Shown here: piece by piece, positions 8,674 to 18,947 of the stretch
Numbering within the stretch: position 1 is the stretch's first letter
How the letters are laid out: every line of letters starts with the position of its first letter
Origin: Fomitopsis serialis
Taxonomy: Eukaryota; Basidiomycota; Agaricomycetes; Polyporales; Fomitopsidaceae
Reading direction: 5' to 3'
NCBI RefSeq assembly: GCF_022376445.1
Contig: NW_025955501.1
Location: 1-23,715 of the forward strand
Length of the DNA: 23,715 bases
Program-made: the position numbers and the translations under genes
Notes under the pieces: generated by a model
Database searches by the model: none
What the model was told of the DNA's origin: nothing
What the model saw: the letters and a program-made list of their open reading frames with translations, nothing else

Positions 8674-11600
8674 CTAGATGGCGAGGATGTCGAGCTTGAC
8701 GAAGAGCGTAGAGAACAGGTACTGCGAGAGCTGAGCGTCGTGAAGTGGCAGGTGTCGATAGCCTTGAAATCACATCAGCCACAGCGATCCCATCTCTCGC
8801 GCCAGCACAGCACTCACCCATGTTCAGGCTCCCCAGACTCGCGCAATACACCGCCAGCGGCTCCTCGTCCGCGAGGCCCTCCTGCTTCACGGCGAATCGC
8901 ACGAAGATCAACTCCTGCATCTCGCCCGTCACGTCGAACGGTATGCTCAGCTGCTGCTCCCACACCGGGTTGAACCCGTTGTTCTTCACTACGACCGTCC
9001 GCTGCACGACCGTGCGCGCAGAGGTAACCGCCGTCAGCGGGTCCTTCACATTCGCGGGCGGCGTGTCCGGTGCAGTTTGCGACGTACGCCGGGAGCGTGG
9101 CAGCGGCGGCGGGGGACATGGTGCGGTGCCTCCGTCCAGTCGGGGATGTGCAAGGAAACCTCAATGAAAGGGTCCACGGTGGACCGGTCGATGACGTCGC
9201 GTCCGGACGAGTCCTTCGGCCGGGGTAGCTGTTGCGCAGAAATGATGGTCACCTCGAGACGGTGACTTGTGTGTCTTCCGAGGAGGTGCTTGTCGTTCGA
9301 GCGAAGGGCAAGCGGCTTGAGGACGTAGCCCGCGCGCCCGTTACGCTGGAACATCGCACGGTTAATCATGTAGCCCAGGTCTGCAACAGGTCGTCAACCG
9401 CCACGCTCTAGTAGAGCATACGTGCTGTCACTAACCGAACGTCTGCCAGTTGATCGCCACTAGCTGGCACCCCGCTGACCAGAACCGATGGGGCTCAAAG
9501 TTCGTCGAGCCAATGCGCGTGCCCTTGGGATAGATCCTGACTAAGTGTGTGCGATTGTGCTTGATCAAGTCTAGCATGCCCTGCTTCATGATCCGGTTCG
9601 TCGTTCCCTCCGACAGCGAGAACAGGTGCTCCGGCGCGTACACTTCCTTCTTGTTGAGTCCACGACACTTGACGCCGACGGTGTAGACGAGGAGCGCGAC
9701 GAGGGAGAGCGACATCTTCACTTTCTGCGGAGGCTGATACGGGGGAGGGAGCTGACGCGCGTCTGCACGCGGAGAGCCTCCAAGGACTGCACGGGCTTTC
9801 TTGAACTCAGACCTGAGCTCTGTAGATAGTGTCGTGGACGTCAGCCTCTAGTCACGAGGAAGTGCGGTTGGGCATACCCTTCATGTGCGTAGTCCGCCAT
9901 TCCTTCAGCTCCTCCAGCTCAGAAGCGGACGATGTCTCAGTCGAGGACGACTCAGCATCTACTACAATCTCCTTCTCCTGCATACCCTCCTGGTCCGTCG
10001 TCACGAACAGGTTCTTTGCCTGCTCGGGAACAATTGTAAGCGTGCGGGGAAATAACATCGAATGTCCGCTTACCTTCAGCAGGATACACCCTTTCAGGTC
10101 TTCCGGGCTGGGTAGATATTCCAGTCTTGGTCTCCCATCAATTGGTGCGCTCACGAGTGCGGTTCCAAACTCCTCTTGCATGATGCTCGCGATGAGCTCT
10201 TGCTGCGACAACGAGCAGTGTACCTCTGCCGAGATGATGATCGGGTACGGCGAGGCGACGAACGCGTACTTGTTGATCGCAGCACACGCGTCGCGCAGAG
10301 ACACCTTCGAGACGAGCGTATGCTTGTGGTACACGACGGGCTCAATGTCGCCGTCATAAATGTCAACTGCGATGGAAGGCGACTCAGCATGAAGGGTACT
10401 GTGAAGATGGGCGAGGGTATTGACTCACGCTCGACACTCCTGCAGCTGTGCAGCAATGCGCGGATGTACCCTTCAATTGTGCTCTCTCCTACGAGTTGAT
10501 GGCCAACCAGGTACGTGTTATGTGATGATGAAACATAATAGTCAGACAGAGGGCGCGTCATGTCATGGTAGATCTTTCCGTGCTGGTCCGCAAACGCCGA
10601 GTTGTCGGTAGACAGCAGGAAGGTTGTGAAGCCCTTGAGTGACATCACCGCAGTCTCGACAGTAAGCCCAGAGTTGGATGTCGATATCCCGGATGAGGGC
10701 GTGCCGATGGAAGATGAAGGGCGTGGTGAGCTACCTGTAGGGTCAGTGTGTCCGCCGGACGGCCCGGCTTCCCTCATCACCGAGGCAGATTGCACGGCTA
10801 GTTCCAACGAAGTCTGGAAGGGCGAGGATGGTGGAGAGGTACCGCGGTCGTCTATCGACGAGGCGTACCGCAAGAAGATGCGCTGTAGCTCGTTGGCACT
10901 CAACGATGACTGCATAACGATGAGCTGCGTGGGGTTATAGGTTACAAGATACACCACACACCTTCTGACATGTACGCATGAACCTCTCGAAGGCTTCATA
11001 TGTGACAGTCCCACCACTACCACCTGCGATCCGCTCATACAAACTGTCGATCTCAGGCCGCGCCTTGAGCGCCTTGACAAAACGTTGGAAATCGGCAAAG
11101 TCGAGGTAGCCTCGGCCCTGAAGGTCGCTTCCTGTATTGCGAAGGTCCTAAGTATCGAACGACACTACAATGCGAAGACACACCAACCTTGAACCTCCGC
11201 AACAGATCATCTCTGCTCGGGTTGATATTCAGCCTCCTGCACATCCGCTCGACCTCCTCAAACTCGAGCCTCTGGTCCGTGCCCGACTCGCCCTTCCAGA
11301 ACTGCTTCTCCCAGACCGCCTGGCGCACCTCCGTATGTCCTAGGCCGCTCATGAGCTTCTGTCGAATCGCATACAGCCGGCGCAGCGTGAGGTCCCACAT
11401 CTGGAAGACATCACGCGTCGCCGCGAGCAGGTGCAGCGTCTTGTAACGTCCGTCGAGCACATATACGATGGTGAGCCATCGGTCCTCAAACGACGGCGAT
11501 ATCTGGAACTGCTCGCGGTAATAGCGCGCGTCAGCGCCCTCCCGTAGTTCCTTGATGTTCTCGATGTAAACTAGCATTGAGGACATGTAAACGAGAGACT

Positions 11601-12339
11601 GTGTGGAGACAGGCGCGACTCACTGATACGCAGCTTCTTCGACTGCCAGACAATCTGGCCTTGGTCGGGGTCCAGCTTGAATACGTACCGTTTCTGTTTC
11701 TTAGCTGACACCTTCAGCATCGGTACACCTTGTTGCAGCAACTGGGGGACCGTCACATCCAACATCGAGGAATCCTGTGCGACCGGAGAGGCTTCTTCAT
11801 CCTCCAGGACAGCATTGTCTGGCTGTATTGGGTCGGTGGGAGGCGACGCTGAGAGCCGCCCCGCAACCTGGGGTGCAGCTCCAAACGACGGTCGACGCCG
11901 GTCGTTAGGCGAGAGGGAGCGCATGGGCTCGGTATTGCTATAATGAACGACTGGCCTGGACGAACGCACTTCAGACTGCGAGCGATGCTGTCGTTTCGCT
12001 TTGTCCGTCCAGAGCTCGGAGGGACCGTTGATGTCTGGGACAAGCTCGTAGTCGGAGATGGACTCGCGCGACGAGGGTGAGCCAGATGCCGAGCTCGCTC
12101 GCCGTGCGAAGCGATGCGCACGAGCGATCTGCGTGTCCTTCACCTCGCGTAGCTTCCTTCGGATGGACCCGCCAATCCCTGCAGAACGATGAACAATGTC
12201 CGCCTTCAGATGAAACGATCGCCGCGCGTAACGCACCCTCAGAGTTGCTGCCTCTCCGCAGGCCTGGGCTCCCTAGCTCCTGCTGCTGTTCGGTCTTAGA
12301 ATCGCGCGCGGGAGGCGAGGGGCTGCCGGGTTGCGACAT
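8674..12339 (-). CDS. PLC1: Phosphoinositide-specific phospholipase C, delta type
   Basis: Eleven minus-strand exons: 12339-12237, 12178-11624, 11570-11184, 11131-10962, 10909-10429, 10366-10074, 10019-9878, 9819-9436, 9380-9088, 9043-8818, 8762-8674; about 1040 residues. It cleaves PIP2 to diacylglycerol and inositol trisphosphate at the membrane and feeds calcium signalling. Order: Ser-rich N-terminus (1-170); PH domain (about 178-295, QGVPMLKVSAKKQKRYVF); EF-hand region (RLEFEEVERMCRRLNINPSR and GRGYLDFADFQRFVKAL); X domain with catalytic His535 in SSSHNTYLVGHQL and a second His near 579 in VVYHKHTL; acidic Ser/Glu linker; Y domain (IYPKGTRIGSTNFEPHRFW, INWQTFDLGYMINRAMF, NGRAGYVLKP); C2 domain (RLEVTIISAQQLPRP, VKNNGFNPVWEQQLSIPF, FVRFAVKQEG) ending HLPLHDAQLSQYLFSTLF. 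The junction 9087-9044 needs either a 44-nt intron with an AAG acceptor or a lost base near 9132-9134. Acceptor choice at 10910 is the longer of two in-frame options. Confidence 0.9.
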
Positions 12340-12859
12340 TACTCGTCCTGCAGAACCGTTCAGCGGCGAGGATGTCTCAAGCTGTGGAGCCCGGTTCTAT
12401 GAGCCTCGCGTGTTGTCTGCTGCGGTGCCTTGGACAACGCTGGAGAACATGCAGTCTATAAAGCATGTCGTGATTGGTCATGGGCACATATCTCTATCTC
12501 GAGGTCCGAGAGCGGTGTTGATGAGATGGGGACCAAGGTGAGCGCAGTGCGACTTCCCAGCCAGAAGGTGCCCGTGAGCGACTAAAGAGACGTGTTGACA
12601 TCGCCTTACATCGCGCGCACCGGCACAGCGCCAAGCTCGGCTCAAAAACTCACTTCGCCGGCACGAGGTCACCGCGACAATGCCATCGACACTAGCCGCG
12701 TTGCATCCTGCAGGTCACAACGAAGGCACTATGCAGTAATCAATAATATATGGAGATGTACAACATTGTTCGGACGCTCATGAGACCTGGCGTTAGTGTG
12801 TGGCTACTGTACAGACACCCTTGACAGATTGCAGAAAACGAGGATGACGAATTCAAAGC
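12340..12859. other. Intergenic region upstream of phospholipase C
   Basis: This 520-bp stretch must contain the phospholipase C promoter (transcribed leftward) and the end of the transcription-factor gene that lies to the right on the same strand. No conserved frame, RNA gene or clear TATA box near 12339 was recognised. Confidence 0.5.
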
Positions 12860-14782
12860 TCAACACTTGATGAAGTTCCCGACGATCAATGTCGGAATCC
12901 CGTAGGGATCCCGCCGGATGGTGAAGGAGAAACAGCAACTTATGAACCCTTCCTCCTTTGGGGGATCGTCTTTTGGCTTCCCGCGAGACGGCGTCAAGGC
13001 ACCGGACGAGGGCAGTGAAGGCTTGTAACGCAGCACGCACGATGTGAGCACCGCCTTTTGGTTGGAGTCAAAGGCAACGTTGCCGTACTTCTGCAGTGAT
13101 GGTCGGACTTGGCACGCAATCTCAGCACGGCCCTGCTCACCTCCCAGTAGTTCACGGCTGAATCTTCTGCCATGAGTTCGTAGATACATAACCGCCCCTT
13201 CGAGGATTAGAGTTAGTCAAAGTCCGCGTCAGAGTGGAGGAACCTACGTCACGCAGCATGTAGCCGTCAACACCCACGAGTTCCGCAAACTCGCGGTTGG
13301 CTTTGTAAATTTCTCCAGTACGTCGCCATAGACATGCTGGGATAGCCATCGCAGAGAACACGCGGTCATAGTCGAGCAGTAATCGCTCGAAGGCTTCCTC
13401 GATGAAGACCAGGTCCTGCACAGCAGATCAGCTGTCATGATCATCACTCTGCAGGACGCCACTCACAATGTCCGTTAATGATTCAGACTGGGCTATTGCT
13501 CGGAACTTTGGTCGTAGCACAGATAATGGCTGCAAGATCTTCTGCTTCGACTCCAAAGAGACACTAGAACACCCGTTAAGCTTTCATTGACGACACTCCG
13601 GCGTAGTCCATACGATGAAGCCTCCGTACTGAACTGCTCTGCCCGGGCCGCTGTGGTCGGCGTTGTATCCGCCTGTTCAGTAGCGACGGACTGCGTGCGA
13701 GCAGTTCGAGGTACGGAGGCCCCGCAGTATGGACTCGGCCGTCAGAGCACTCGATAGCCACACACTTTCTGTCCATCCACCGTGACAAACGTGCGTAGCC
13801 CTTCACGTAGTTGTACGGCTTCAGCAAGCCCGCTTCGTACTTGCTTCGGATGACCATGTTCAGACGTTCGTTCCGTGACCCAGACGCTTGATCTGCTGCT
13901 GTGAGGAAGAACCTCTCCGTCTTCGTCGCTGCGGGAAGCACGACCGGTGCGGGCTCTTCTGGAGGCCTCTCCGGAGACGGAGGCGCGATAGCTTCAGCGG
14001 AGCCGGAGGATTGTGGAGGGGCTATGTAAGGGTTGTCGACGCCGAGGGAGACAGAGTTGCCGTACGGTGTCGGGGACATCAGGGACGGGTTCACCCCTGC
14101 TTGCTGGCCGAAGAAAGAGCCATCGTCTAATGACTCTAGGAAGTCCCTGCGAGTGTCATCAAGGAGGGGTCTTCGGGCGAAGTCGTAGGGGGGACAACGT
14201 ACGAAAGCACCGAGAACTCGTTCATCCCGTCGGGCGGGTACAGGAACGCGCCCTGTGCCATGCTCATTCCCATACCGGGCCAACCAGTGTTCATCGGGGC
14301 AGCAGTCATGGGTGGTGCGAACTGGGAGGGGCCTGCAATGATCCGCCTTCGGTGCACAGCGGGTACGGTCTATTGTAAATTCACACACCAGGGAGAGGTC
14401 TCGTAGCGTCCGCGGCAGGATTCGGTATCGAGCTGGTAGGGCTCGCGAGCGCAGGGTCCTTGCCCGCAGAACGCCGTTCGTCGTGACAGAGATGTCCAAT
14501 CTCACGTTTAATGCTGCGCGTCCCGGGTCCCGATTAATCTTTCATTTCCCGTGCGGATGGATGGAATACGCACCAACGCTGGCATGGACGACCCTCGTCG
14601 CAGGTCATATGGCTGCGACGACAATAGAGACAGGCATGGTTGACCTTGCGGCGTTTGGGCCCTTTTTTCTTCTTTCCCGTGCCGTCCTGGTCCTGCTCGC
14701 CGTCGAAATGGTGCGGCTCGGTTGAGGCGGAATCAGGAGTGGTGGTATCGGCGTGGCCCGGATCGTTCGCAAAGCTCGACAT
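12860..14782 (-). CDS. ERT1: ERT1/AcuK-type Zn2Cys6 transcription factor with PAS domain (gluconeogenesis regulator)
   Basis: Eight minus-strand exons: 14782-14574, 14513-14389, 14332-14203, 14146-13766, 13563-13467, 13415-13248, 13197-13141, 13090-12860; 465 residues with every phase agreeing. In yeasts and moulds this family activates gluconeogenic genes on non-fermentable carbon. A basic stretch (KKKKGPKRRKVNH, 37-49) precedes the binuclear zinc cluster Cys51-x2-Cys54-x6-Cys61-x5-Cys67-x2-Cys70-x8-Cys79 (ACLYCRRSHMTCDEGRPCQR), which binds DNA. A Pro/Ser-rich middle follows, then the family signatures KPYNYVKGYARLSRWMDR and LESKQKILQPLSVLRPKFR. The PAS domain starts about residue 315 (DLVFIEEAFERLLLDYDRVF, AIPACLWRRTGEIYKANREF, GRLCIYELMAEDSAVNYWE) and runs to the end, FTIRRDPYGIPTLIVGNFIK. 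Intron 4 (13765-13564) is 202 nt, four times the others, and contains a large inverted repeat. Confidence 0.9.
13605..13735. repeat. Nested inverted repeat inside the long ERT1 intron
   Basis: Three perfect complementary blocks lie in order on both arms: AGTCCATAC (13605-13613) with GTATGGACT (13727-13735); GCCTCCGTAC (13620-13629) with GTACGGAGGC (13711-13720); GAACTGCTC (13631-13639) with GAGCAGTTC (13699-13707). Spacers differ slightly (6/6 and 1/3 nt), so the stem has an internal loop and a small bulge. The terminal loop is 59 nt. Either DNA strand, and the pre-mRNA, could fold into a hairpin about 35 nt deep. It may be a degenerate foldback element or a splicing structure. Confidence 0.75.
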
Positions 14783-15185
14783 GGTTTGAGGTCGGGAGTG
14801 TTCGGTGCCAACGTGTAGTCTTTCTTATGCGGTCTCACCCGATGTAAGTACTTTTGTTATTGGCCCTTGTAGAGTTTACTTATGTCCTCACAAAACTACT
14901 GATATATATTGTTACCCGCATTATCAGTCACGCTGTACATAAGTACGTCTACTTATAGCCAGTGGCAGCTGCGTGCGGCGGATCACAGAAAGTCCCTTTC
15001 TTGGGTGCCCTTCGTTCATATCGGATGATGAATGTATACTAGAATACTCGATTGACAAAGCTGGGAAAACCTACACAACCACGATACGAATAGTGATCAG
15101 TCAATCTCAGAACAGTAATGATATAAGTAAGGACAAAATCAGTATGTTACAACAGCGTCCATGGCATTGAGATACGGATAGTTGC
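14783..15185. other. ERT1 promoter region and 3' flank of SPT5
   Basis: Both flanking genes run leftward, so this 403-bp stretch holds the end of SPT5 transcription and the ERT1 promoter. On the ERT1 side there is a TATA-like ATATATAT at 14902-14909, about 120 bp from the start codon. A recurrent ACTTAT/ATAAGT-type hexamer is found around 14844, 14877, 14938 and 14951. No coding frame was recognised. Confidence 0.45.
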
Positions 15186-18100
15186 TCAATCGACCGGACG
15201 AACGACCACCAGCTTCTCAGCGCCGAGCTCATCCACCGTAAATTGCCTTGTCGTGACGACCATGAGACCGCCGGCTTCGACCATGTTAACCCTCGCTTGC
15301 TGACCCTTATGTGGACCGTGAAGGATGAGGACTTCCGTACCGTACTTCTCAGGGTTGACAGGCTTGAGGACCTCGACCGGTACCTGCAACGAAGGTTTGG
15401 CGGGGTCCAGCGGTTCGAGGAAGCGCACGTTCGCCGTTGCAGCGAAATTCGCGCTCTTCGTATCAAAGACAGACACAACGATGCCCTGTTTGCCCTCGTA
15501 ATCGCCGTTGAACCACCCGCTGGGACCGAAGGAGCCTTTGACATCGACCAGCATGCCGCGCTGGCTCGAGAACTCCGGTTCAAGGAGCCATTGGTCCGAC
15601 AGTTCTGAACAGATATGAGACGAAACCGCACTCTGAACAATCAAAAGACCTACCGAAGGGAGCATTGGATGCGACGTTGATGTTGAAGTCAGCTGCAGAA
15701 GGACCAGGAGTAACCATGCTGGTCGCGATGTTAGGTGTTCGGAAGTCATTGTACAAGTCGTGAACACCAGGCGTCGGTGCACCGGTGTATGGGTTCGCGG
15801 CAGGGGAGGTCGCCTCTTCACCAGCAGGACGACGGAACTGTTGAGGATTGTCGATGTAACTGAGGTCCTCCTGTCGTATATTATGCATGAATACGGTGTG
15901 CAAACGGACCAGATGGCATACTCACCCATTCGGAGCCCCAAGCTCTGCGTGGGGTCTCGTGGCCAGATCCCTGTGGGCGTTCTGGAGACTTGGCTTGACC
16001 TCCTGTGGGCGACTGTGCTGATCCGTCCCAGCGTGGCGTCTTCGGCTGGTTCTGCGTGTACGGGTTCGGTGTCCGTCCCGCGCCAGGCCACGCCGGGGTC
16101 TTGTCGCCAAACTGATGCGGTGTGGCCCCTGCACCTGGCCATGCAGGGGTCTTCTCCCAACCAGGCGTCTGTCCTGAGCCCCAATGCGGTGTCTTTCCCC
16201 CGCCATTGGCATATGGATTCGGTGTCCGTCCCACCGCACCCCAAGCAGGCGTGCGCCCGCCGTTGCCCGCGTATGGGTTCGGTGTACGGCCACCATTAGC
16301 GTTGAAACCGCCCCGCGGCGGGCCCATATTGTTGAGGCCTTCAAGCGGTTCTAGGGCACCATTCTGACTGTGGACATAATCAACAAGCGCATCAGTGGAA
16401 TAGCAAGATTTCGCACTTTCTCCGCATGAGCTTCGCCTTATCGATTGAGATCACCTTGTTACCAGTGACGAGTTCGACTCGAGCAATAGGTCCGTTCGTA
16501 TCCTTGATAGTGCCGACGTAGCCCTTGTTTGGTCCCTTCGTCACAGTCACAGTGACACCGATTAGACGATCTCTAGGACCGCGACCCATGTTACCAGAGC
16601 CGACCATGCCTCCTACACCACCATTCAACGCAGGATTCATCTTGGAGAGGTCAGTGGTGCCAAGCTTCATGGCGTTGCCTTTGGGCGCCAAGGATACCAG
16701 GGAACGAGCACGGGTGACGAACACACCACCGTTCTCGTTGTAGTCCCGGTTATGCAAGAACGCGAAGAACGACTGGTACGTGTGCAGGACACGGCCTTTA
16801 CGTGCCTAGACAAATGCAATGTAAAACCGTCCTTTCCGTGTATGAATCTTGTAGTCTTACCTCCCCGTCGATCTCCTTGACATTGTCGTTCACGCGCAAT
16901 TCGTGACCTTCTGCATCAGTGGCGATCGCTCGGTTCGAGTCTCGGCGCATGGAGATTTGATGTGGCTGGACGAGTCGAACTTGACCATTCTGGTCGAGCA
17001 CTCGAAACGAGTCCCTCTCCGTCTTGAAGATGACACCGACGGTCTGCAGACTGAGGATCAATCAGTCACTAGCCAGAAGTCTATGCAAGAAACTCACTCG
17101 AGCTGAACAAGATCGTGTAGCTCGTAGTTGCCAACGACGTTTGTTCCCGTGCCGACCTCAGCTGCTTCACGGAGATCTTTCGAGAACACAGAAACCTAAT
17201 GAGGGATGTTAGTCCATTTAGCGAACATTGGACAACATTACTTACCTCTTGCATCGACATGTCAGACAAGAAAGTCACTACATTGTCAACAACCGAGACG
17301 ACGAGACCCGTCTCATCGGCATTTTGCCCTGTCATAACCTTGACATGATCACCGGCCTTGAAGCGCTTGCGCACACTGCGCGCGGGGAGCTGAATCCGCT
17401 GCCCCTCGAGGTCCATACCTACAGACTGGATTGATACGATGTCCTGCTCAATTGAATGGACAGTTCCGTGCACGCCGGCCTGCTCGCCCTCGAAGACCTC
17501 GACATGATCACCGGGCTGCAGCACGGAGATGGCAGCTTTCCGTGACGCCTCGGCGATAATCGACAGGTCTACGTTCGCGTCGTTTTCTGTGCCATCCTGG
17601 CCGCGCGTGAACTGTGTGATCTCGTCCAGCGTGGGACTGACGTCATCCAGTTGAAGCGCGGTGAGGCGGAAGTCCTTCTCGATGAAGCCGTCTCTGTAAG
17701 TGTCGTTCTGGAACACATACACTTGGTTACGCTTCGATACGGCCTTGCGTCCGTACACCTTGACCGCCTCCTCGTAATTGAAGAAACGTTGTGGCGGACG
17801 CATGCTGAAGGATGATAGCCCAGACGGGCCCTTCTTGCGCTTCTTGCCCGTCGCGTCGAGCGCTGCGTCGTCCTTGGGGTTCAGGTCGATACGCGGGATG
17901 AACTTGAGGCCAACCTCCTCTCCGTTCTCCGTGATGTCCATGACCTGCGCGAGGTCGCCCTGGTATTTGCCACGCTTGATGCGAACCCAGCTTCCCGGCG
18001 TGACAGTAAGGTCCTGTTTCTTGATTTGCAGCAGACTAGCCATTTCATCAATAGGCACAAGCACGATTCCTCGACTGGGGAACACGCCGACGAGCCCGTT

Positions 18101-18947
18101 GCAGGCGTCTGAGACTTGCTTGGCGCTGTGGCCTCCACATAAATCATACCAGGAAGGGAATCACGTTGGAAGGCAGATAAAACCTGGAGTGGCCGGTTGG
18201 AGAATTCCAGGTCAAGGGCCTTGCGCATGAGACTGAAGACGAGGTCGCGTTCCTTGCCGGCTAAAAATGATGCATCAATGCGAGCTGAATACACACACGA
18301 GTATCGTATACCTACCCTCACGCGGACTTGCCAAAGGCTTGGGTCCTCCACGGACGCATAAGCATTCGTTGCGGCAGCTCTGCATCACTGGTGAACCGCT
18401 TCGCAGTGCGCTTGTACCGTTGATTCAGGTTTTCTGCAATCTTAGCAAGATCTTGGTCGTTGAGCTCCCGCTCTCGTCTGTCGAACCGTGCATGATCCGC
18501 TGCGCGGCGCGTAACGTCGTCCTCCTCCGCCTCTCCGCCGACGACGAACTCATCTGGGTGGCATGATAAGCTATCTTTCCCCGACAGAGAGAAGCAGGTT
18601 ACTCACCACGAGCATACTCATCCTCGTCCTCCTCTTCGTCTTCGTCCTCATCCACCTCGGCCTCGACATCGAGGAAACGATTTACGGCAGGGCGTTTCGT
18701 CCTCTATATACATCTTGGTGGTGAGTCAGTGCGGCTATACCATATTCGTTACGCACTCTCCGTTTCTTCCCCGGTCTGCTCCTGGGTCCTCTTCCTCCTC
18801 ATCTTCCTCGTCCTCATCCTCGTCGTAGTCCCTCCGAGAGCTCTTGCGCGGTCGTTCCTCCTGTTCCTCCTCGTATTCTGCTTCTACCTCTTCATTCTCC
18901 TCCACAGCTCCGCCGCTAGCTGGTATGTCGTCCTCGTAATCAGACAT
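15186..18947 (-). CDS. SPT5: Transcription elongation factor SPT5, with two or three frame breaks
   Basis: Ten minus-strand exons: 18947-18757, 18701-18607 (or from 18703), 18553-18312, 18260-17246, 17195-17098, 17050-16861, 16805-16417, 16367-15926, 15870-15654, 15604-15186; about 1100 residues. With SPT4 it forms DSIF, which clamps RNA polymerase II. The N-terminus is acidic ([13 protein letters not shown], then Glu/Asp runs) before [17 protein letters not shown]. The NGN domain spans [20 protein letters not shown] to [17 protein letters not shown] domains follow: [77 protein letters not shown] and, near the end, [18 protein letters not shown]. Between the last two lies the C-terminal repeat region (TPNPYAG, TPAWG, TPHWG), target of CDK9-type kinases. 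One base is missing near 18356 and another near 18130, and possibly one near 18786. The coding total is two short of a multiple of three. Confidence 0.88.
16010..16340 (-). repeat. SPT5: SPT5 C-terminal repeat region (TPx motifs)
   Basis: This part of exon 8 encodes about ten imperfect Thr-Pro repeats: [87 protein letters not shown]. An SPTGG/KSPERP patch follows and, in exon 9, [16 protein letters not shown]. The DNA repeats are diverged (GTGTCCGTCCC and similar on the plus strand), so this is a protein-level repeat. In other species the Thr of such motifs is phosphorylated by Bur1/CDK9 kinases. Confidence 0.85.
18129..18132 (-). other. SPT5: SPT5 frame break 2 (after YVEA)
   Basis: GMIYVEA is followed out of frame by [20 protein letters not shown], the expected continuation of the NGN domain. 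Exon 4 is 1015 nt where 1016 are needed. A CCC run read as CC would explain it. There is no space for an intron. Confidence 0.78.
18354..18358 (-). other. SPT5: SPT5 frame break 1 (between LPQRMLM and EDPSLW)
   Basis: Codons before read AELPQRMLM and codons after read [12 protein letters not shown], both conserved, but one base is missing between them. Exon 3 is 242 nt where the flanking phases need 243. No GT...AG pair fits. A CC pair read as one C (ATGCCGTCC to ATGCGTCC on the minus strand) would explain it. Confidence 0.75.

Noticed and set aside
16010..16340. Repetitive DNA that might be taken for a tandem array or CRISPR-like repeat
   Set aside because: The repeats are imperfect, of uneven length, and encode the Thr-Pro repeats of SPT5 in one frame.
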